Below are positions 1-7,589 of a DNA stretch of 64,000 bases, one piece after another. The stretch's first letter is position 1, and each line of letters opens with the position of its first letter. The notes beneath the pieces were generated by a model. That model saw only the letters and a list, made by a program, of their open reading frames with translations, had not been told where the DNA came from and ran no database searches. The position numbers and the translations under genes were made by a program. The stretch spans positions 1 through 64,000 of the forward strand of contig NZ_VIGD01000009.1 in NCBI RefSeq assembly GCF_006569205.1. The letters run 5' to 3'. This stretch comes from Ureibacillus terrenus. Lineage in GTDB: Bacteria > Bacillota > Bacilli > Bacillales_A > Planococcaceae.

Positions 1-37
1 CCCATGTCCCATTCCGAAATAATTCACAAAAAATTTA

Positions 38-84
38 GCACATTCTTTCGGAAAGGGGGAGAGGGATATTCCGAAGGAATGTGC
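38..84. repeat. 17-bp inverted repeat, two mismatches, 13-nt purine-rich loop
   Basis: The left arm (38-54) reads GCACATTCTTTCGGAAA and the right arm (68-84) is its reverse complement except at two positions. The loop is almost all purine. The right arm is followed by an A-run, then a T-run and another GTGCGGAAA copy near 100. The function is unknown. It could be an extragenic palindromic element of the kind found in several copies per genome. Confidence 0.6.
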
Positions 85-365
85 AAAAAAGAGTCTTTTT
101 TGTGCGGAAATAAAGTGATAATTTACAGCTTCCCCAAAAAATGGATTTCATTCCCTTTTTGCAATTCCTTTTCAGAACCATCCCGCCAACAGTAATTCAA
201 ACGCTTCAGTTCCATTGGAAATGCACCCCTCTACGTTTATTACCAATAAAATAACACGAACAAATGTTCTTGTAAAGGGGCTGGGAGAATAAAAATTGCC
301 TATTGAAAAACTAAAATGAAAATTCCTTATTTTCCTAATACCCATAGATTCCGTATAATACATTA

Positions 366-398
366 AGGCCGCCGGGTTTTCCGGCAGCCTCATTTTTT
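366..398 (+). terminator. Rho-independent terminator-like hairpin
   Basis: A 10-bp stem with one mismatch (366-375 with 381-390) and a 5-nt loop is followed by CATTTTTT. The T-run lies on the plus-strand side. No plus-strand gene is visible upstream in the window, so the terminated transcript is unknown. It may also act weakly on the minus strand behind the remnant at 414-623. Confidence 0.5.
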
Positions 399-413
399 GA
401 ACGGATTCATGCC

Positions 414-623
414 CTATTCTTTGACATTGGAAAGATACTTTTTCTCCAATTGTTCTACTGCATCCGCGTAGTTTTGGTCATTTATGGACTCCAACTCTTT
501 TTCGAACGCTTCCAGCTCGTCAATAATCCAATCATGATAGGCATAATGTTTGTCTCGCAAATATTCATTCGTTTCATCGCTAATTTCCTTTGCATTAACA
601 TGGAGGGTGGATAAAATGGAATT
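414..623 (-). pseudogene. 3' remnant of an unidentified small acidic protein
   Basis: The minus strand is open for 69 codons and ends in TAG, with clearly protein-like composition: many Glu, Asp, Lys and aromatic residues and a predicted amphipathic helix. Examples are KHYAYHDWIIDELEAF and YADAVEQLEKKYLSNVKE. There is no ATG, GTG or TTG at a plausible place and no ribosome-binding site; the frame begins right after an in-frame TAA. I read it as the C-terminal part of a gene that lost its 5' end. I do not recognise the family. An ATT or CTG start on a living small gene is possible but less likely. Confidence 0.5.
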
Positions 624-758
624 TTAATTTGGTCTCTTTAAATATATCACTAAAACATTTTCATTTATTATGCATGATATACATTTCATTTTTTTACGGA
701 AATTTTTGGTTGGTACTTTACAAGTGATCGATAATGATTCTGTCACAATAAGTTTTTC

Positions 759-1487
759 TCACCCACGTGGATAATTTCTAATATCAAGATTATCCTTTTT
801 CGATTCATTCTTATAAAAAATCAACATCAAAGGGGAAAACCCTATTAGGATGATTGACCAAATGTATAATAATAAACCTTCAATTATAAATTTAATTCTG
901 TCATTTGTAAGTTCATTTAGAGAAATTAATCCATAAATTATCAAAACGGAAATAATGATAACAGCAATAATCATGGCTACAGTTAAAGGAAAAAATTCAA
1001 ATATTAAGCCTTTTCTATTTTTAAACGGATTTTTGTACAATTTTTTTCCGATTTTGCTTTCTCTAAAAAAATGGGCCAAGCCAACAATAAATGCAATGAA
1101 CCAACCTGCCACCAGCAATAACCATAGCCGTGTCCCAATTTTTAATAAGAGTTTAATTAAAAATTGCGGAAATATAAATGATATGAGAAAGACCAGTGCA
1201 TAAAGCAGTGCAAAAGCATACTTATTAATATTGCTGTTTGATTTCTGAACGAAAAAAAGCCAAGCAACGAAAAAAGCTGCAACAACTAAATTGATAACAA
1301 AAAGAATTGTATTCCACTCTGGCATGGCGCTAAAAAACAAAATAATTCCTAAAAAAAATATCCCTGTTATAATAACTTTAAAATTTTTAATCAGTCTTTT
1401 CTCTTTCTCCATCAACATCACCTTATATAATGAATCTTTATCCACTACTGCTTCTCCATAACTGTTCTTCGGGAAGATTCTACTCAC
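759..1487 (-). CDS. Unknown multi-pass membrane protein
   Basis: The family is not recognised. The protein is very hydrophobic, with about six predicted transmembrane segments (roughly residues 40-58, 62-80, 92-115, 120-140, 170-195 and 205-228) separated by short basic loops. The longest frame starts with GTG at 1487 and overlaps the stop of the upstream gene by 8 nt, which would allow translational coupling. A better ribosome-binding site (AAGGTG) precedes an ATG at 1412, so the true protein may be about 25 residues shorter. It probably forms a two-gene unit with the membrane protein just upstream. Function unknown. Confidence 0.6.
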   Translation of the reverse strand: MSRIFPKNSYGEAVVDKDSLYKVMLMEKEKRLIKNFKVIITGIFFLGIILFFSAMPEWNTILFVINLVVAAFFVAWLFFVQKSNSNINKYAFALLYALVFLISFIFPQFLIKLLLKIGTRLWLLLVAGWFIAFIVGLAHFFRESKIGKKLYKNPFKNRKGLIFEFFPLTVAMIIAVIIISVLIIYGLISLNELTNDRIKFIIEGLLLYIWSIILIGFSPLMLIFYKNESKKDNLDIRNYPRG

Positions 1488-1953
1488 CCGAAACGATTAA
1501 CTTCCCAGTATTAAGATCATATATTTTATGATATAGTTTTAGTTCGTGATCTTTAGTAACCGTCACTTCACAATAAAAGGTGTTTTCAACCCCGTATTCT
1601 TTGATTTTAGAAGGTTCATCAAAAGCGACTTCCATATCAGAAGCAAAGGAAAATTCTTCATCCGTATCAAGCATTTTTATGTTGTAATGGTAACCACCTC
1701 TATCCCTTGAATCCACTTCGAGCACACATTTCCCTTCTATCACTTCATAGTCTTTTGCAAGGACATATTTTAGTGTTGGAAGACTTCCGAAAAAAAATAT
1801 TGAGCCCACGAACCCTAAAAAAATAATAAAAAACAACTTAAACCCTTTATCTTTTTTGGTTATAAACAAATTTATCAATAGTCCCAACGTTCCTAAAAGT
1901 AACAAAGCACCTATGATTAACAAACTATAGTACATGACTAAATTTGAATTCAT
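1480..1953 (-). CDS. Unknown membrane-anchored protein, about 157 residues
   Basis: Not recognised. Two hydrophobic segments near the N-terminus (about residues 8-30 and 40-58) are followed by a soluble domain of about 95 residues with alternating charged and hydrophobic residues, suggesting a beta-rich domain like those in DUF-type membrane proteins of Bacillales. I chose the ATG at 1953 because GGAAGAGGG lies about 10 nt upstream; a GTG at 1989 would add 12 residues without a clear ribosome-binding site. It overlaps the next membrane gene by 8 nt. Function unknown. Confidence 0.6.
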   Translation of the reverse strand: MNSNLVMYYSLLIIGALLLLGTLGLLINLFITKKDKGFKLFFIIFLGFVGSIFFFGSLPTLKYVLAKDYEVIEGKCVLEVDSRDRGGYHYNIKMLDTDEEFSFASDMEVAFDEPSKIKEYGVENTFYCEVTVTKDHELKLYHKIYDLNTGKLIVSGE

Positions 1954-2124
1954 TACCAGAAACCCTCTTCCTGCAAATGCTTTTAACACTTTCTACGTTA
2001 TGTTTTTAATAATGGTTTCATATTGGAAATGAAACTGAAACTATTTTTTGAAAATGTTGCAAATCTGATGAAAAATTGGAATGAAAATGCATTTTCCCGT
2101 CATAATTCCCGTTAAAATGATTAA

Positions 2125-2162
2125 GGCCATCCATCCGGATCTATAAATCCGGACAGATGGCC
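2125..2162 (-). terminator. Long hairpin behind agrC
   Basis: Arms GGCCATC-CA-TCCGGAT and its complement surround a 6-nt loop, with a symmetric 2-nt internal mismatch. On the minus strand it is followed only by a weak TTAATCATTTT tract. It is the best candidate for the end of the agrC transcript, though the poor T-run makes it less than typical. Confidence 0.45.
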
Positions 2163-2232
2163 CTGCTGAAGGGGAAAACAGGCATTTTGTTTTTTCAACC
2201 TGCATCAAATTCGTTATGTAACCATCACAACA

Positions 2233-3522
2233 TTATTCATTATTTTGAATTTCCAAAACATGTGTAAATAAATTCCCATTAATTGAAGTGTTTAAATATA
2301 CATTCGGATAATTTTTAATAATGCTTCTCACATTGCTGAGCCCTTTTCCGCGGTTTTCCCCTTTTGTGGAGAAGCCTTCTTCAAAAATTTCTTCGACATC
2401 TTCCAATCGATCAAAAAAAGTATTTTCAATGATAATCATCACAGAATTATTGTTCGTTTTATAAAATGCTATATCGATGCATTTTTCCTCATCCGTATTG
2501 ACATTCGAGTTCGCTTCGATCGCGTTATCCAAAAAGATTCCCAGAATTCTTGCCAAATCGATCATATTCATATGGATTTCATCAATTTCATCGGGAATCT
2601 CGATTTGGACTTCGATATTTTCTTTTTCCGCCTGCAAAATCTTCGTTAAAATCAGCCCTTTGATCCCCGTGATTTTCAACTTTGTCAAGGTGGCCAACAG
2701 CTGATTTCTTTTCAATGTGTCCGCTTCCGCCGAAAAGATATGTTTTTTGAAATATGTTTTCAACCCTTCAAAATCATCCGTTTCTATGTAACCTTGCATC
2801 GTTATCAATATATTCATATAATCGTGGCGGAACTTTTGCATGTCATTATTGATTACTTCGAGTGATTTCATATATTCGGCGAACTGAGCGTTTTCGAATT
2901 CAATTTGATTAATATAATGCTGCTTCTTGATGTTGAAAATGGTCAGCGAGAGTATGAAAAGCATGATGGCAAAGTAAGTGATTTGAATCACGATGTTAAA
3001 TACGAGCAATTTATTAATTGAAAAATAATTCATCAAGTAAATGTTGATGTAAAAGGTGACCATTGTGACAATCAGCACAAAGAGAATGAATATGTAAACG
3101 CTTTTCATTTCAGGGACCAGGGTGACGACTTTTTTATAAAAATACCGGTATATCATGATGCTTAGATTATACAAAATAATGAAAACGCAATATTGTTCAA
3201 GGATTCCTGGCAAAAAATCAAATGGAAACGGCTCCATGATATACTGGGTTAGGTTGTCTAACAAGATCCCGATTATGATGAAAAAACAAAAGTGAATCAG
3301 AATAATAAACTCTTTTCCGATTAAATAGAAGTAAACCAGAGAACTAAGAATAAAAAAAACAATTCCCTGCCATTGGCCATCCCATAAAAAAATCAAACTG
3401 GTCGGGCAAAATACGAATAAAACAAAAGATAAAACGTTTTTCACGTTCCACTTAATGCCGGCAGTAAACATCACTGCCCAATAAATCAAAATTAAATCAA
3501 TCGTTACAAATAACAGCTTCAT
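2233..3522 (-). CDS. agrC: AgrC-family peptide-sensing histidine kinase
   Basis: This is a membrane histidine kinase of the AgrC/ComD (HPK10) type, which binds a cyclic autoinducer peptide outside the cell and autophosphorylates on histidine. The N-terminal half has six to seven membrane segments (about residues 5-195). The phosphoacceptor motif FRHDYMN is near residue 233. A GHKL ATPase domain follows, with an N-box DNAIEAN and a G-box STKGENRGKGLSNV. GGGAG lies 8 nt before the ATG. AgrD and AgrB are encoded just upstream on the same strand, but a strong terminator separates them. No agrA response regulator follows, so the phosphotransfer partner must be elsewhere or missing. Family assignment is sure; the peptide ligand is inferred. 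Confidence 0.88.
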   Translation of the reverse strand: MKLLFVTIDLILIYWAVMFTAGIKWNVKNVLSFVLFVFCPTSLIFLWDGQWQGIVFFILSSLVYFYLIGKEFIILIHFCFFIIIGILLDNLTQYIMEPFPFDFLPGILEQYCVFIILYNLSIMIYRYFYKKVVTLVPEMKSVYIFILFVLIVTMVTFYINIYLMNYFSINKLLVFNIVIQITYFAIMLFILSLTIFNIKKQHYINQIEFENAQFAEYMKSLEVINNDMQKFRHDYMNILITMQGYIETDDFEGLKTYFKKHIFSAEADTLKRNQLLATLTKLKITGIKGLILTKILQAEKENIEVQIEIPDEIDEIHMNMIDLARILGIFLDNAIEANSNVNTDEEKCIDIAFYKTNNNSVMIIIENTFFDRLEDVEEIFEEGFSTKGENRGKGLSNVRSIIKNYPNVYLNTSINGNLFTHVLEIQNNE

Positions 3523-3671
3523 ATTTGTCTCCCAAGTTAGTAAAATATATGGATTTGTTTTAATTACAATTATTCATCATGACGGTTACATATTCAAATT
3601 TGATGCATTTTCTTTTTAATTCAATAATACAATTAATATGTAAAAAGTTATAGGGGCTTATGTCTCATACG

Positions 3672-3710
3672 AAAAATGTTCCGACTATCTCACATAGCCG
3701 GAACATTTTT
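3672..3710 (-). terminator. Bidirectional terminator between agrD and agrC
   Basis: Arms AAAAATGTTCCG and CGGAACATTTTT, with a nested CTAT/ATAG pair, form a strong symmetric hairpin with T-runs on both strands. It lies between the agrD stop (3731) and agrC. So agrB-agrD would end mostly here, and agrC would need read-through or its own promoter in 3523-3660. Confidence 0.75.
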
Positions 3711-3730
3711 GCAATAAATTTTTATCCGCA

Positions 3731-3889
3731 TTATTTTTTTGAGCTAAAACGATTGTTTTCCAAGAGAGCGGCAGGTACTTTATTCTCATGGAATAAAGCT
3801 GTGCAACCTTTGATTGCGGCAATGCCTCCAAACGTAATAGCAAACGCAGCAACTTTCGCCAATAGATTTTTAACAGTGATCCATTTCAT
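3731..3889 (-). CDS. agrD: AgrD-type cyclic autoinducer peptide precursor
   Basis: A 52-residue peptide with the AgrD layout: an amphipathic/hydrophobic leader (residues 1-27), a core with one cysteine (C29-T-A-L-F33), and a charged tail HENKVPAALLENN containing the Pro expected for AgrB recognition. By family analogy, AgrB cleaves after Phe33 and links its carboxylate to Cys29, giving a five-residue thiolactone ring. The core resembles the S. aureus group II ring C-S-S-L-F. The ATG at 3889 has AGGGGG 9 nt upstream and overlaps agrB by 20 nt, typical of agrB/agrD pairs. The N-terminal processing point cannot be read from sequence. Confidence 0.85.
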   Translation of the reverse strand: MKWITVKNLLAKVAAFAITFGGIAAIKGCTALFHENKVPAALLENNRFSSKK

Positions 3890-4421
3890 AATAAAATTCC
3901 CCCTTCATTGATTGTGCTATTAGCATAATGGATTCTACAAACGCCCCATAGGCGATAAAAACTTTCATTCCAAACGGCATTATACAAAATATTCCGACTA
4001 TTAACAGGACGCGCAAGGTCATTTTCTTGCGCAAATATTTTTTATGTTCCTGATTAATGACAGGCTGTTTTTCCGTGCCTTTGGGTGAAAGGGTGTAAAT
4101 AAGAATCAGAATAATAGCGAAAATGATATATAGGTAGGTGGTGGATATGGAGTTATAATTGAGAGCTATATATTTAATCGCGATCGGAAATGTGATGATA
4201 CTAATACAAAGGCACACCCATAAATTGTCGAAATGATATCCCAAACAAACTTGCCTCAACAGAAAGAACGTCAAATGAGCCAGCAGCGTCGGTATAATAC
4301 AATCCAATAGAAAAGCCAAAGAATAAACCAAAATGATCTTATACGACTCGGCAAGAATGATTTGGATTCCAAACCTCAATTTTTCTCTTTCCAAATCAGA
4401 AAAATGATCCTGGTCTAACAA
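3870..4421 (-). CDS. agrB: AgrB accessory gene regulator protease
   Basis: AgrB is a membrane cysteine endopeptidase that cuts the AgrD C-terminal tail and cyclises the peptide. The catalytic pair is visible as H63 and C70 in RQVCLGYHFDNLWVC, with the 7-residue spacing of the family, and four to six membrane segments follow. The start is a problem. The frame given here opens with TTG at 4421 and lacks a good ribosome-binding site. The homologous N-terminus (KISKIENAVFRLL) is open upstream but has only ATT, while the strong GAAGGAGGAGT site points to an ATG at 4458 that is one nucleotide out of frame and ends after four codons. This may be an ATT start, programmed frameshift, mutation or sequencing error. 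Confidence 0.8.
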   Translation of the reverse strand: MLDQDHFSDLEREKLRFGIQIILAESYKIILVYSLAFLLDCIIPTLLAHLTFFLLRQVCLGYHFDNLWVCLCISIITFPIAIKYIALNYNSISTTYLYIIFAIILILIYTLSPKGTEKQPVINQEHKKYLRKKMTLRVLLIVGIFCIMPFGMKVFIAYGAFVESIMLIAQSMKGEFYYEMDHC

Positions 4422-4458
4422 ACGAAAAACTGCATTTTCAATTTTAGAAATCTTTCAT

Positions 4459-4469
4459 ACTCCTCCTTC
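4459..4469 (-). promoter_or_regulatory. Strong ribosome-binding site out of frame with agrB
   Basis: GAAGGAGGAGT directly precedes ATG at 4458, but that ATG reads only M-K-D-F before TAA. An upstream 12-codon frame (starting ATGAATGTG, about 4494) ends in TGA overlapping this ATG. The layout looks like translational coupling leading into agrB, broken by a one-nucleotide shift. Confidence 0.5.
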
Positions 4470-4815
4470 GTACGACTGGGTATTCACATTCATCTCTCGC
4501 GATTTTTCCACCTCCTTTGACTTTTATTTTACATTACTCATCAGTAATGGTAAATAATAGAATTAATCCTAATATTTCTACTTTTTTCTACTTTTTTCTT
4601 GTTAAAAATATTGCATTTTTGTATATTTTTTTAGTTTATTTGTTCACCCTCTACATTCCTCTACATCTATTTTCCCTGAATTTCTTCCATGCTTCTTCGC
4701 ATAATAAAATGGAACATACGAATTTCCGACAAATGTTTTCCTTTCAATTAAAATAATTGGAAAATTGATATTATTTAAGGTAACATAAGTGTTGATATCG
4801 AAAGGAGGATTAAAA
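4470..4815. other. Divergent intergenic region between agrB and the 35-residue membrane peptide
   Basis: AT-rich, with T-rich tracts on the plus strand. It must hold the promoters of agrBD (minus) and of the small peptide gene (plus). A second Shine-Dalgarno-like AAAGGAGGTG occurs on the minus strand near 4510-4520. I could not define clear -35/-10 pairs or AgrA-type direct repeats with confidence. Confidence 0.4.
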
Positions 4816-4923
4816 ATGTTTGATCAAATTGGCGTTGGCATTATCCAGGCGTTGATCATTGCTACGATCGCATTTATTTTTATTCTTCTCCCTGTCGGAG
4901 ATTATTTATTAAGAAAAAAATAA
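4816..4923 (+). CDS. 35-residue single-span membrane peptide, unknown
   Basis: A small open frame with an excellent ribosome-binding site (AAAGGAGGATTAAAA then ATG) and a terminator behind it. The product begins MFDQIGVGIIQALII, continues as one hydrophobic segment of about 20 residues and ends in LLRKK, so it should sit in the membrane with a basic end inside. I do not recognise it. It is divergent from agrB, the place where staphylococci encode RNAIII and delta-hemolysin; that parallel is positional only. It could be a small membrane-protein regulator, a toxin-like peptide or an orphan sporulation peptide. Confidence 0.65.
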   Translation: MFDQIGVGIIQALIIATIAFIFILLPVGDYLLRKK

Positions 4924-4946
4924 TCATTGCATTGATAAATAAAACA

Positions 4947-4990
4947 AGGCCGTCCGGAAATGATCGCTTTCCGTGACGGCCTAATTAAAT
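4947..4990 (+). terminator. Terminator behind the 35-residue peptide gene
   Basis: AGGCCGTC-CGGAAA pairs with TTTCCG-TGACGGCCT around a 7-nt loop with a small bulge. The following tract AATTAAATTTTT is a weak T-run. It also lies behind trhA on the minus strand and may serve both genes. Confidence 0.6.
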
Positions 4991-5044
4991 TTTTAAACTA
5001 ATCGGCATTTTTTTACAATTAACATTTTTTGTATAAAGCGGCAT

Positions 5045-5689
5045 TTATAAAAAATAATAAATCGCCAAAAACATGAACAGGCTTCCGCCCATGACAAACA
5101 CATGCCAGATTGCATGGTTATACGGGATATTTTTATTTTTATAAAAATACGTGCCGATTGTGTAGCTTAATCCGCCGGCCAATAATACCAGCACACCTTT
5201 AATGGTCAAATAGGCGATGACCGGTTTAAAAACGAAAATAATCAGCCACCCCATCCCGATATAAACGAGAAGGGAAGTTCTCTTGAAACGATATACAAAA
5301 AATTGTTTTAAAATAATCCCGATTACGGCCAATCCCCATTCAATTCCAACCAGCGTCCACCCCGCTGTTCCTCCGATGGCAATCAACGCTACCGGCGTAT
5401 AGGTTCCCGCGATTAAAAGGAAAATGGAGCTGTGATCCATTTTTTTCAGAAAAACTTTATGTTTCGGAACCGAATGATAAAGCGTCGATGCCATATAAAG
5501 AAGAAACATCGAAACCCCAAAAACGATATAACTGACAAGTTCCACTCTCGTTCCGCTGGTTTGCGCTTTATCAATTAATAAAATCATTGCCGGAACGGTT
5601 AAAAGTGCACCGATTCCATGGGTTAATGCATTCCAGAACTCCTCTTTTTTACTATAAGCGCTATTCGTCGCAACAGTTTGTGTCATCAT
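5045..5689 (-). CDS. trhA: Hemolysin III / TrhA (PAQR-like) membrane protein
   Basis: A seven-span membrane protein of the hemolysin III (YqfA/TrhA) family, related to eukaryotic PAQR receptors and linked to membrane fluidity homeostasis. Conserved features are LTHGIGA near the N-terminus, STLYHSVP and KKMDHSSIFLLIAGTYTP in the middle and NHAIWHVFV near the C-terminus; the three histidine-containing motifs form the presumed metal site of the superfamily. GAGGTGAAG precedes a double ATG, so translation starts at 5689 or 5686; the longest frame to 5722 is probably too long. It stands alone on the minus strand. Biochemical activity in bacteria is unproven. Confidence 0.85.
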   Translation of the reverse strand: MMTQTVATNSAYSKKEEFWNALTHGIGALLTVPAMILLIDKAQTSGTRVELVSYIVFGVSMFLLYMASTLYHSVPKHKVFLKKMDHSSIFLLIAGTYTPVALIAIGGTAGWTLVGIEWGLAVIGIILKQFFVYRFKRTSLLVYIGMGWLIIFVFKPVIAYLTIKGVLVLLAGGLSYTIGTYFYKNKNIPYNHAIWHVFVMGGSLFMFLAIYYFL

Positions 5690-5885
5690 CTTCACCTCTG
5701 TTTTATTATGGCAATATAACATCCTTTTAAAACAGGGGAAGATGTAATGAAAATGGTATGATGAATGTCATATAAACAATGTATTTTATTTCTGCTTTTT
5801 ATATATATTCAAAAATATTAAAATAAAGGCAACCTTTACCCTGATGAAAGCGGTCCTTGATTCAAAGAAAAACGGGGGGATAAAA

Positions 5886-6302
5886 ATGAACCGAAATTTC
5901 TTCGTATACGGTACGCTAATGTCGGGATGTTCAAACCATCATGTCATACCCAAAGATTCCATTGAAAACATTCAAAAAGCGACGATTCATAACGTGGAAT
6001 TATATTCGCATATCAGCGGGGAATATCCTTGCATGATTGAGGGAAATTCCAAAGTGTATGGGGAAGTCCTCACAATTAAGGAGAGCCATTTTCGAAAGGC
6101 TTTACAAGCGATGGACCTGTTGGAAGATTACGACGAAAACGCGCCAAAAAGCGATAACCTTTATAATCGTGAAATCAGAGAAGTCGTTTTGGAAACCGGC
6201 GAAACCATTCAAGCCCATGTATATATGTACAATCCAAAACATGAAGGATTAGGTGAGCGGATTCCTGAAGGCAACTGGAAAACCTGGACGGAGAAAAAAT
6301 GA
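5886..6302 (+). CDS. Gamma-glutamylcyclotransferase-fold protein (YtfP/AIG2-like)
   Basis: A protein of 138 residues with the GGCT/AIG2 fold: the N-terminal YGTLMSG loop that binds the glutamyl group, and an acidic residue in DLLEDYDE at the position of the family's catalytic glutamate. Such proteins cyclise gamma-glutamyl compounds to 5-oxoproline, but the exact substrate of this one is unknown. ATG at 5886 has GGGGGGA upstream; an earlier ATG at 5844 lacks a site. The stop TGA is followed, in the same frame, by 31 more protein-like codons, so the gene may once have been longer. Confidence 0.75.
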   Translation: MNRNFFVYGTLMSGCSNHHVIPKDSIENIQKATIHNVELYSHISGEYPCMIEGNSKVYGEVLTIKESHFRKALQAMDLLEDYDENAPKSDNLYNREIREVVLETGETIQAHVYMYNPKHEGLGERIPEGNWKTWTEKK

Positions 6303-6442
6303 CGCATCCGGGACGAATTTGTTCAAATGGAAAAAGACGGACAAGGGTTTTTCAGCCCGGATATTTTTGCCAATATCAAATTTGTCGAAAAATGGTAGCC
6401 TAAAAATTCGTTGCTTATATTGATGAAAATGATGAAGAATAA
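6303..6442 (+). pseudogene. Decayed coding sequence continuing behind the GGCT gene
   Basis: Directly after the TGA at 6300-6302 the same frame runs on for 31 sense codons (RIRDEFVQMEKDGQGFF, then SPDIFANIKFVEKW) to TAG at 6396. A neighbouring frame then reads KFVAYIDENDEE to TAA at 6440-6442. The composition is that of a real protein, and there is no separate start site. Either the GGCT protein lost its C-terminal part through a nonsense mutation (CGA to TGA is one transition) and a later frameshift, or a second gene has been truncated here. Confidence 0.45.
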
Positions 6443-6511
6443 CACTTTATTAAATGCCATTTTAAATACCATATAATGAAATTAAATGACATTGAATGAA
6501 ATAGATAAAAT

Positions 6512-6539
6512 AAAAAAACCCTTGATATTCAAGGGTTTT
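6512..6539 (-). terminator. ssrA terminator
   Basis: On the minus strand AAAACCCTTGA pairs with TCAAGGGTTTT and runs into TTTTTTTATTTT. It lies about 33 nt beyond the mature tmRNA end. Confidence 0.85.
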
Positions 6540-6571
6540 GACACTGTTTGAAATCTAATGATATTAAAATA

Positions 6572-6925
6572 TGGAGACGGTGGGAGTCGAACCCACGTCC
6601 AGAAACTTCAAACACTTAAGCGTCTACGCGTGTAGTTTGTCTATTCGGGTTTCGCGTTGCATTCTGCCGACAAACAGGCGTCCTGCACGCTAGCTTGTGA
6701 GATCTCTTGCCAGTGCCCCAAGCAAGACACTCGCCGTAGCCCACTCGCGATGAACCCTAATTCAGCCACATGGGCGATGGCTGATTAGAGTGCTTTAGCA
6801 AATTAAGCAGCTAAAGCGTAAGATTGTTTGTTGCCAGTTATTTTTAACTGCCGTTGATGACGGAGACGAGCCCTCCGACGCGCAGCCTAAGCTTGAATCA
6901 TTCCTGTCGAATCCGTAACGTCCCC
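6572..6925 (-). ncRNA. ssrA: tmRNA (transfer-messenger RNA)
   Basis: The RNA starts with GGGGACGTTACGGATTCGACAGG (positions 6925 downward) and ends in a T-arm and acceptor GTGGGTTCGACTCCCACCGTCTCCA at 6572, both diagnostic of tmRNA; CCA is encoded. The tag frame lies at 6803-6835 and codes GNKQSYALAA after the charged alanine, ending in the ALAA signal recognised by ClpXP. tmRNA with SmpB rescues stalled ribosomes and tags the broken product. It sits behind smpB, the usual Bacillus order. Clear pseudoknot stems were not drawn in full. Confidence 0.95.
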
Positions 6926-7098
6926 TCGATATTAATAAAGGGATTGCTTATCGCAATTACGGTACGTTTAGAATGTTCAAACCGGCTTTTCGATTATCAT
7001 TATACTTGAATCCTAATATATTTGCAAGAGTTAGAAACATAATTTTTGTATATTTTTTGTTTTATAATATATTTTTGATATCATCCGGCAGGCAAAAC

Positions 7099-7560
7099 TC
7101 AATATTTTAATTTCATCGCCCGTTCCATTTCGCGTTGCGCTTCTTTCTTGCGTTCTTCTGCGCGCTTATCATATTTCTTCTTACCTTTTCCTAAACCGAT
7201 CAGCAATTTCGCATAACCGTCTTTAATATAGATTTTCAACGGAACGATCGTATAACCTTCCTTCTTTACCGCTCCTGCCAGTTCGGCGATTTCTTTTTTA
7301 TGCAGAAGCAATTTCCGCACCCTCAGCGGATCGTGGTTGAAGCGGTTTCCCTGTTCATACGGGCTGATATGCATGTTGTGGATCCACGCTTCCCCGTTTT
7401 TGATCAATACGAAGGAATCTTTCAATTGCACGCGTCCCGCCCGGATGGATTTGATTTCCGTCCCTTTCAATACCATGCCCGCTTCATAGGTTTTTTCAAT
7501 AAAATAATCGTGGTTCGCTTTCTTGTTCTGCGCGACGACTTTCCCTGTTCCTTTTGGCAT
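7099..7560 (-). CDS. smpB: SsrA-binding protein SmpB
   Basis: SmpB binds the tRNA-like part of tmRNA and carries it to stalled ribosomes. The 153 residues match the usual length. Visible signatures are the N-terminal [17 protein letters not shown], the core [16 protein letters not shown] and the basic C-terminal tail [21 protein letters not shown], which enters the empty mRNA channel. It lies between rnr and ssrA, as in B. subtilis. Identification is firm. Confidence 0.97.
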   Translation of the reverse strand: MPKGTGKVVAQNKKANHDYFIEKTYEAGMVLKGTEIKSIRAGRVQLKDSFVLIKNGEAWIHNMHISPYEQGNRFNHDPLRVRKLLLHKKEIAELAGAVKKEGYTIVPLKIYIKDGYAKLLIGLGKGKKKYDKRAEERKKEAQREMERAMKLKY

Positions 7561-7589
7561 ATTTTAACACCCCCTAAACACACAATGAA

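Larger units (their letters stand above)
1..413. other. Intergenic region with inverted repeats and a terminator
   Basis: No convincing gene is seen here. Short reading frames exist on both strands, but none has a ribosome-binding site or a sensible protein composition. The stretch carries several copies of a TTCCGAA/TTCGGAA motif (around 12-18, 47-53 and 69-75) next to A- or T-runs, and a terminator-like hairpin at 366-398. The region upstream of the window edge is unknown. Confidence 0.5.

Noticed and set aside
172..393. Minus-strand frame of 73 codons near the window start
   Set aside because: It reads through the terminator hairpin, has no ribosome-binding site and an unconvincing composition.
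3523..3660. AgrA-type direct repeats upstream of agrC
   Set aside because: ACAATTATT and ACGGTTACA lie 16 bp apart, not the spacing of known AgrA sites, and the match is weak.
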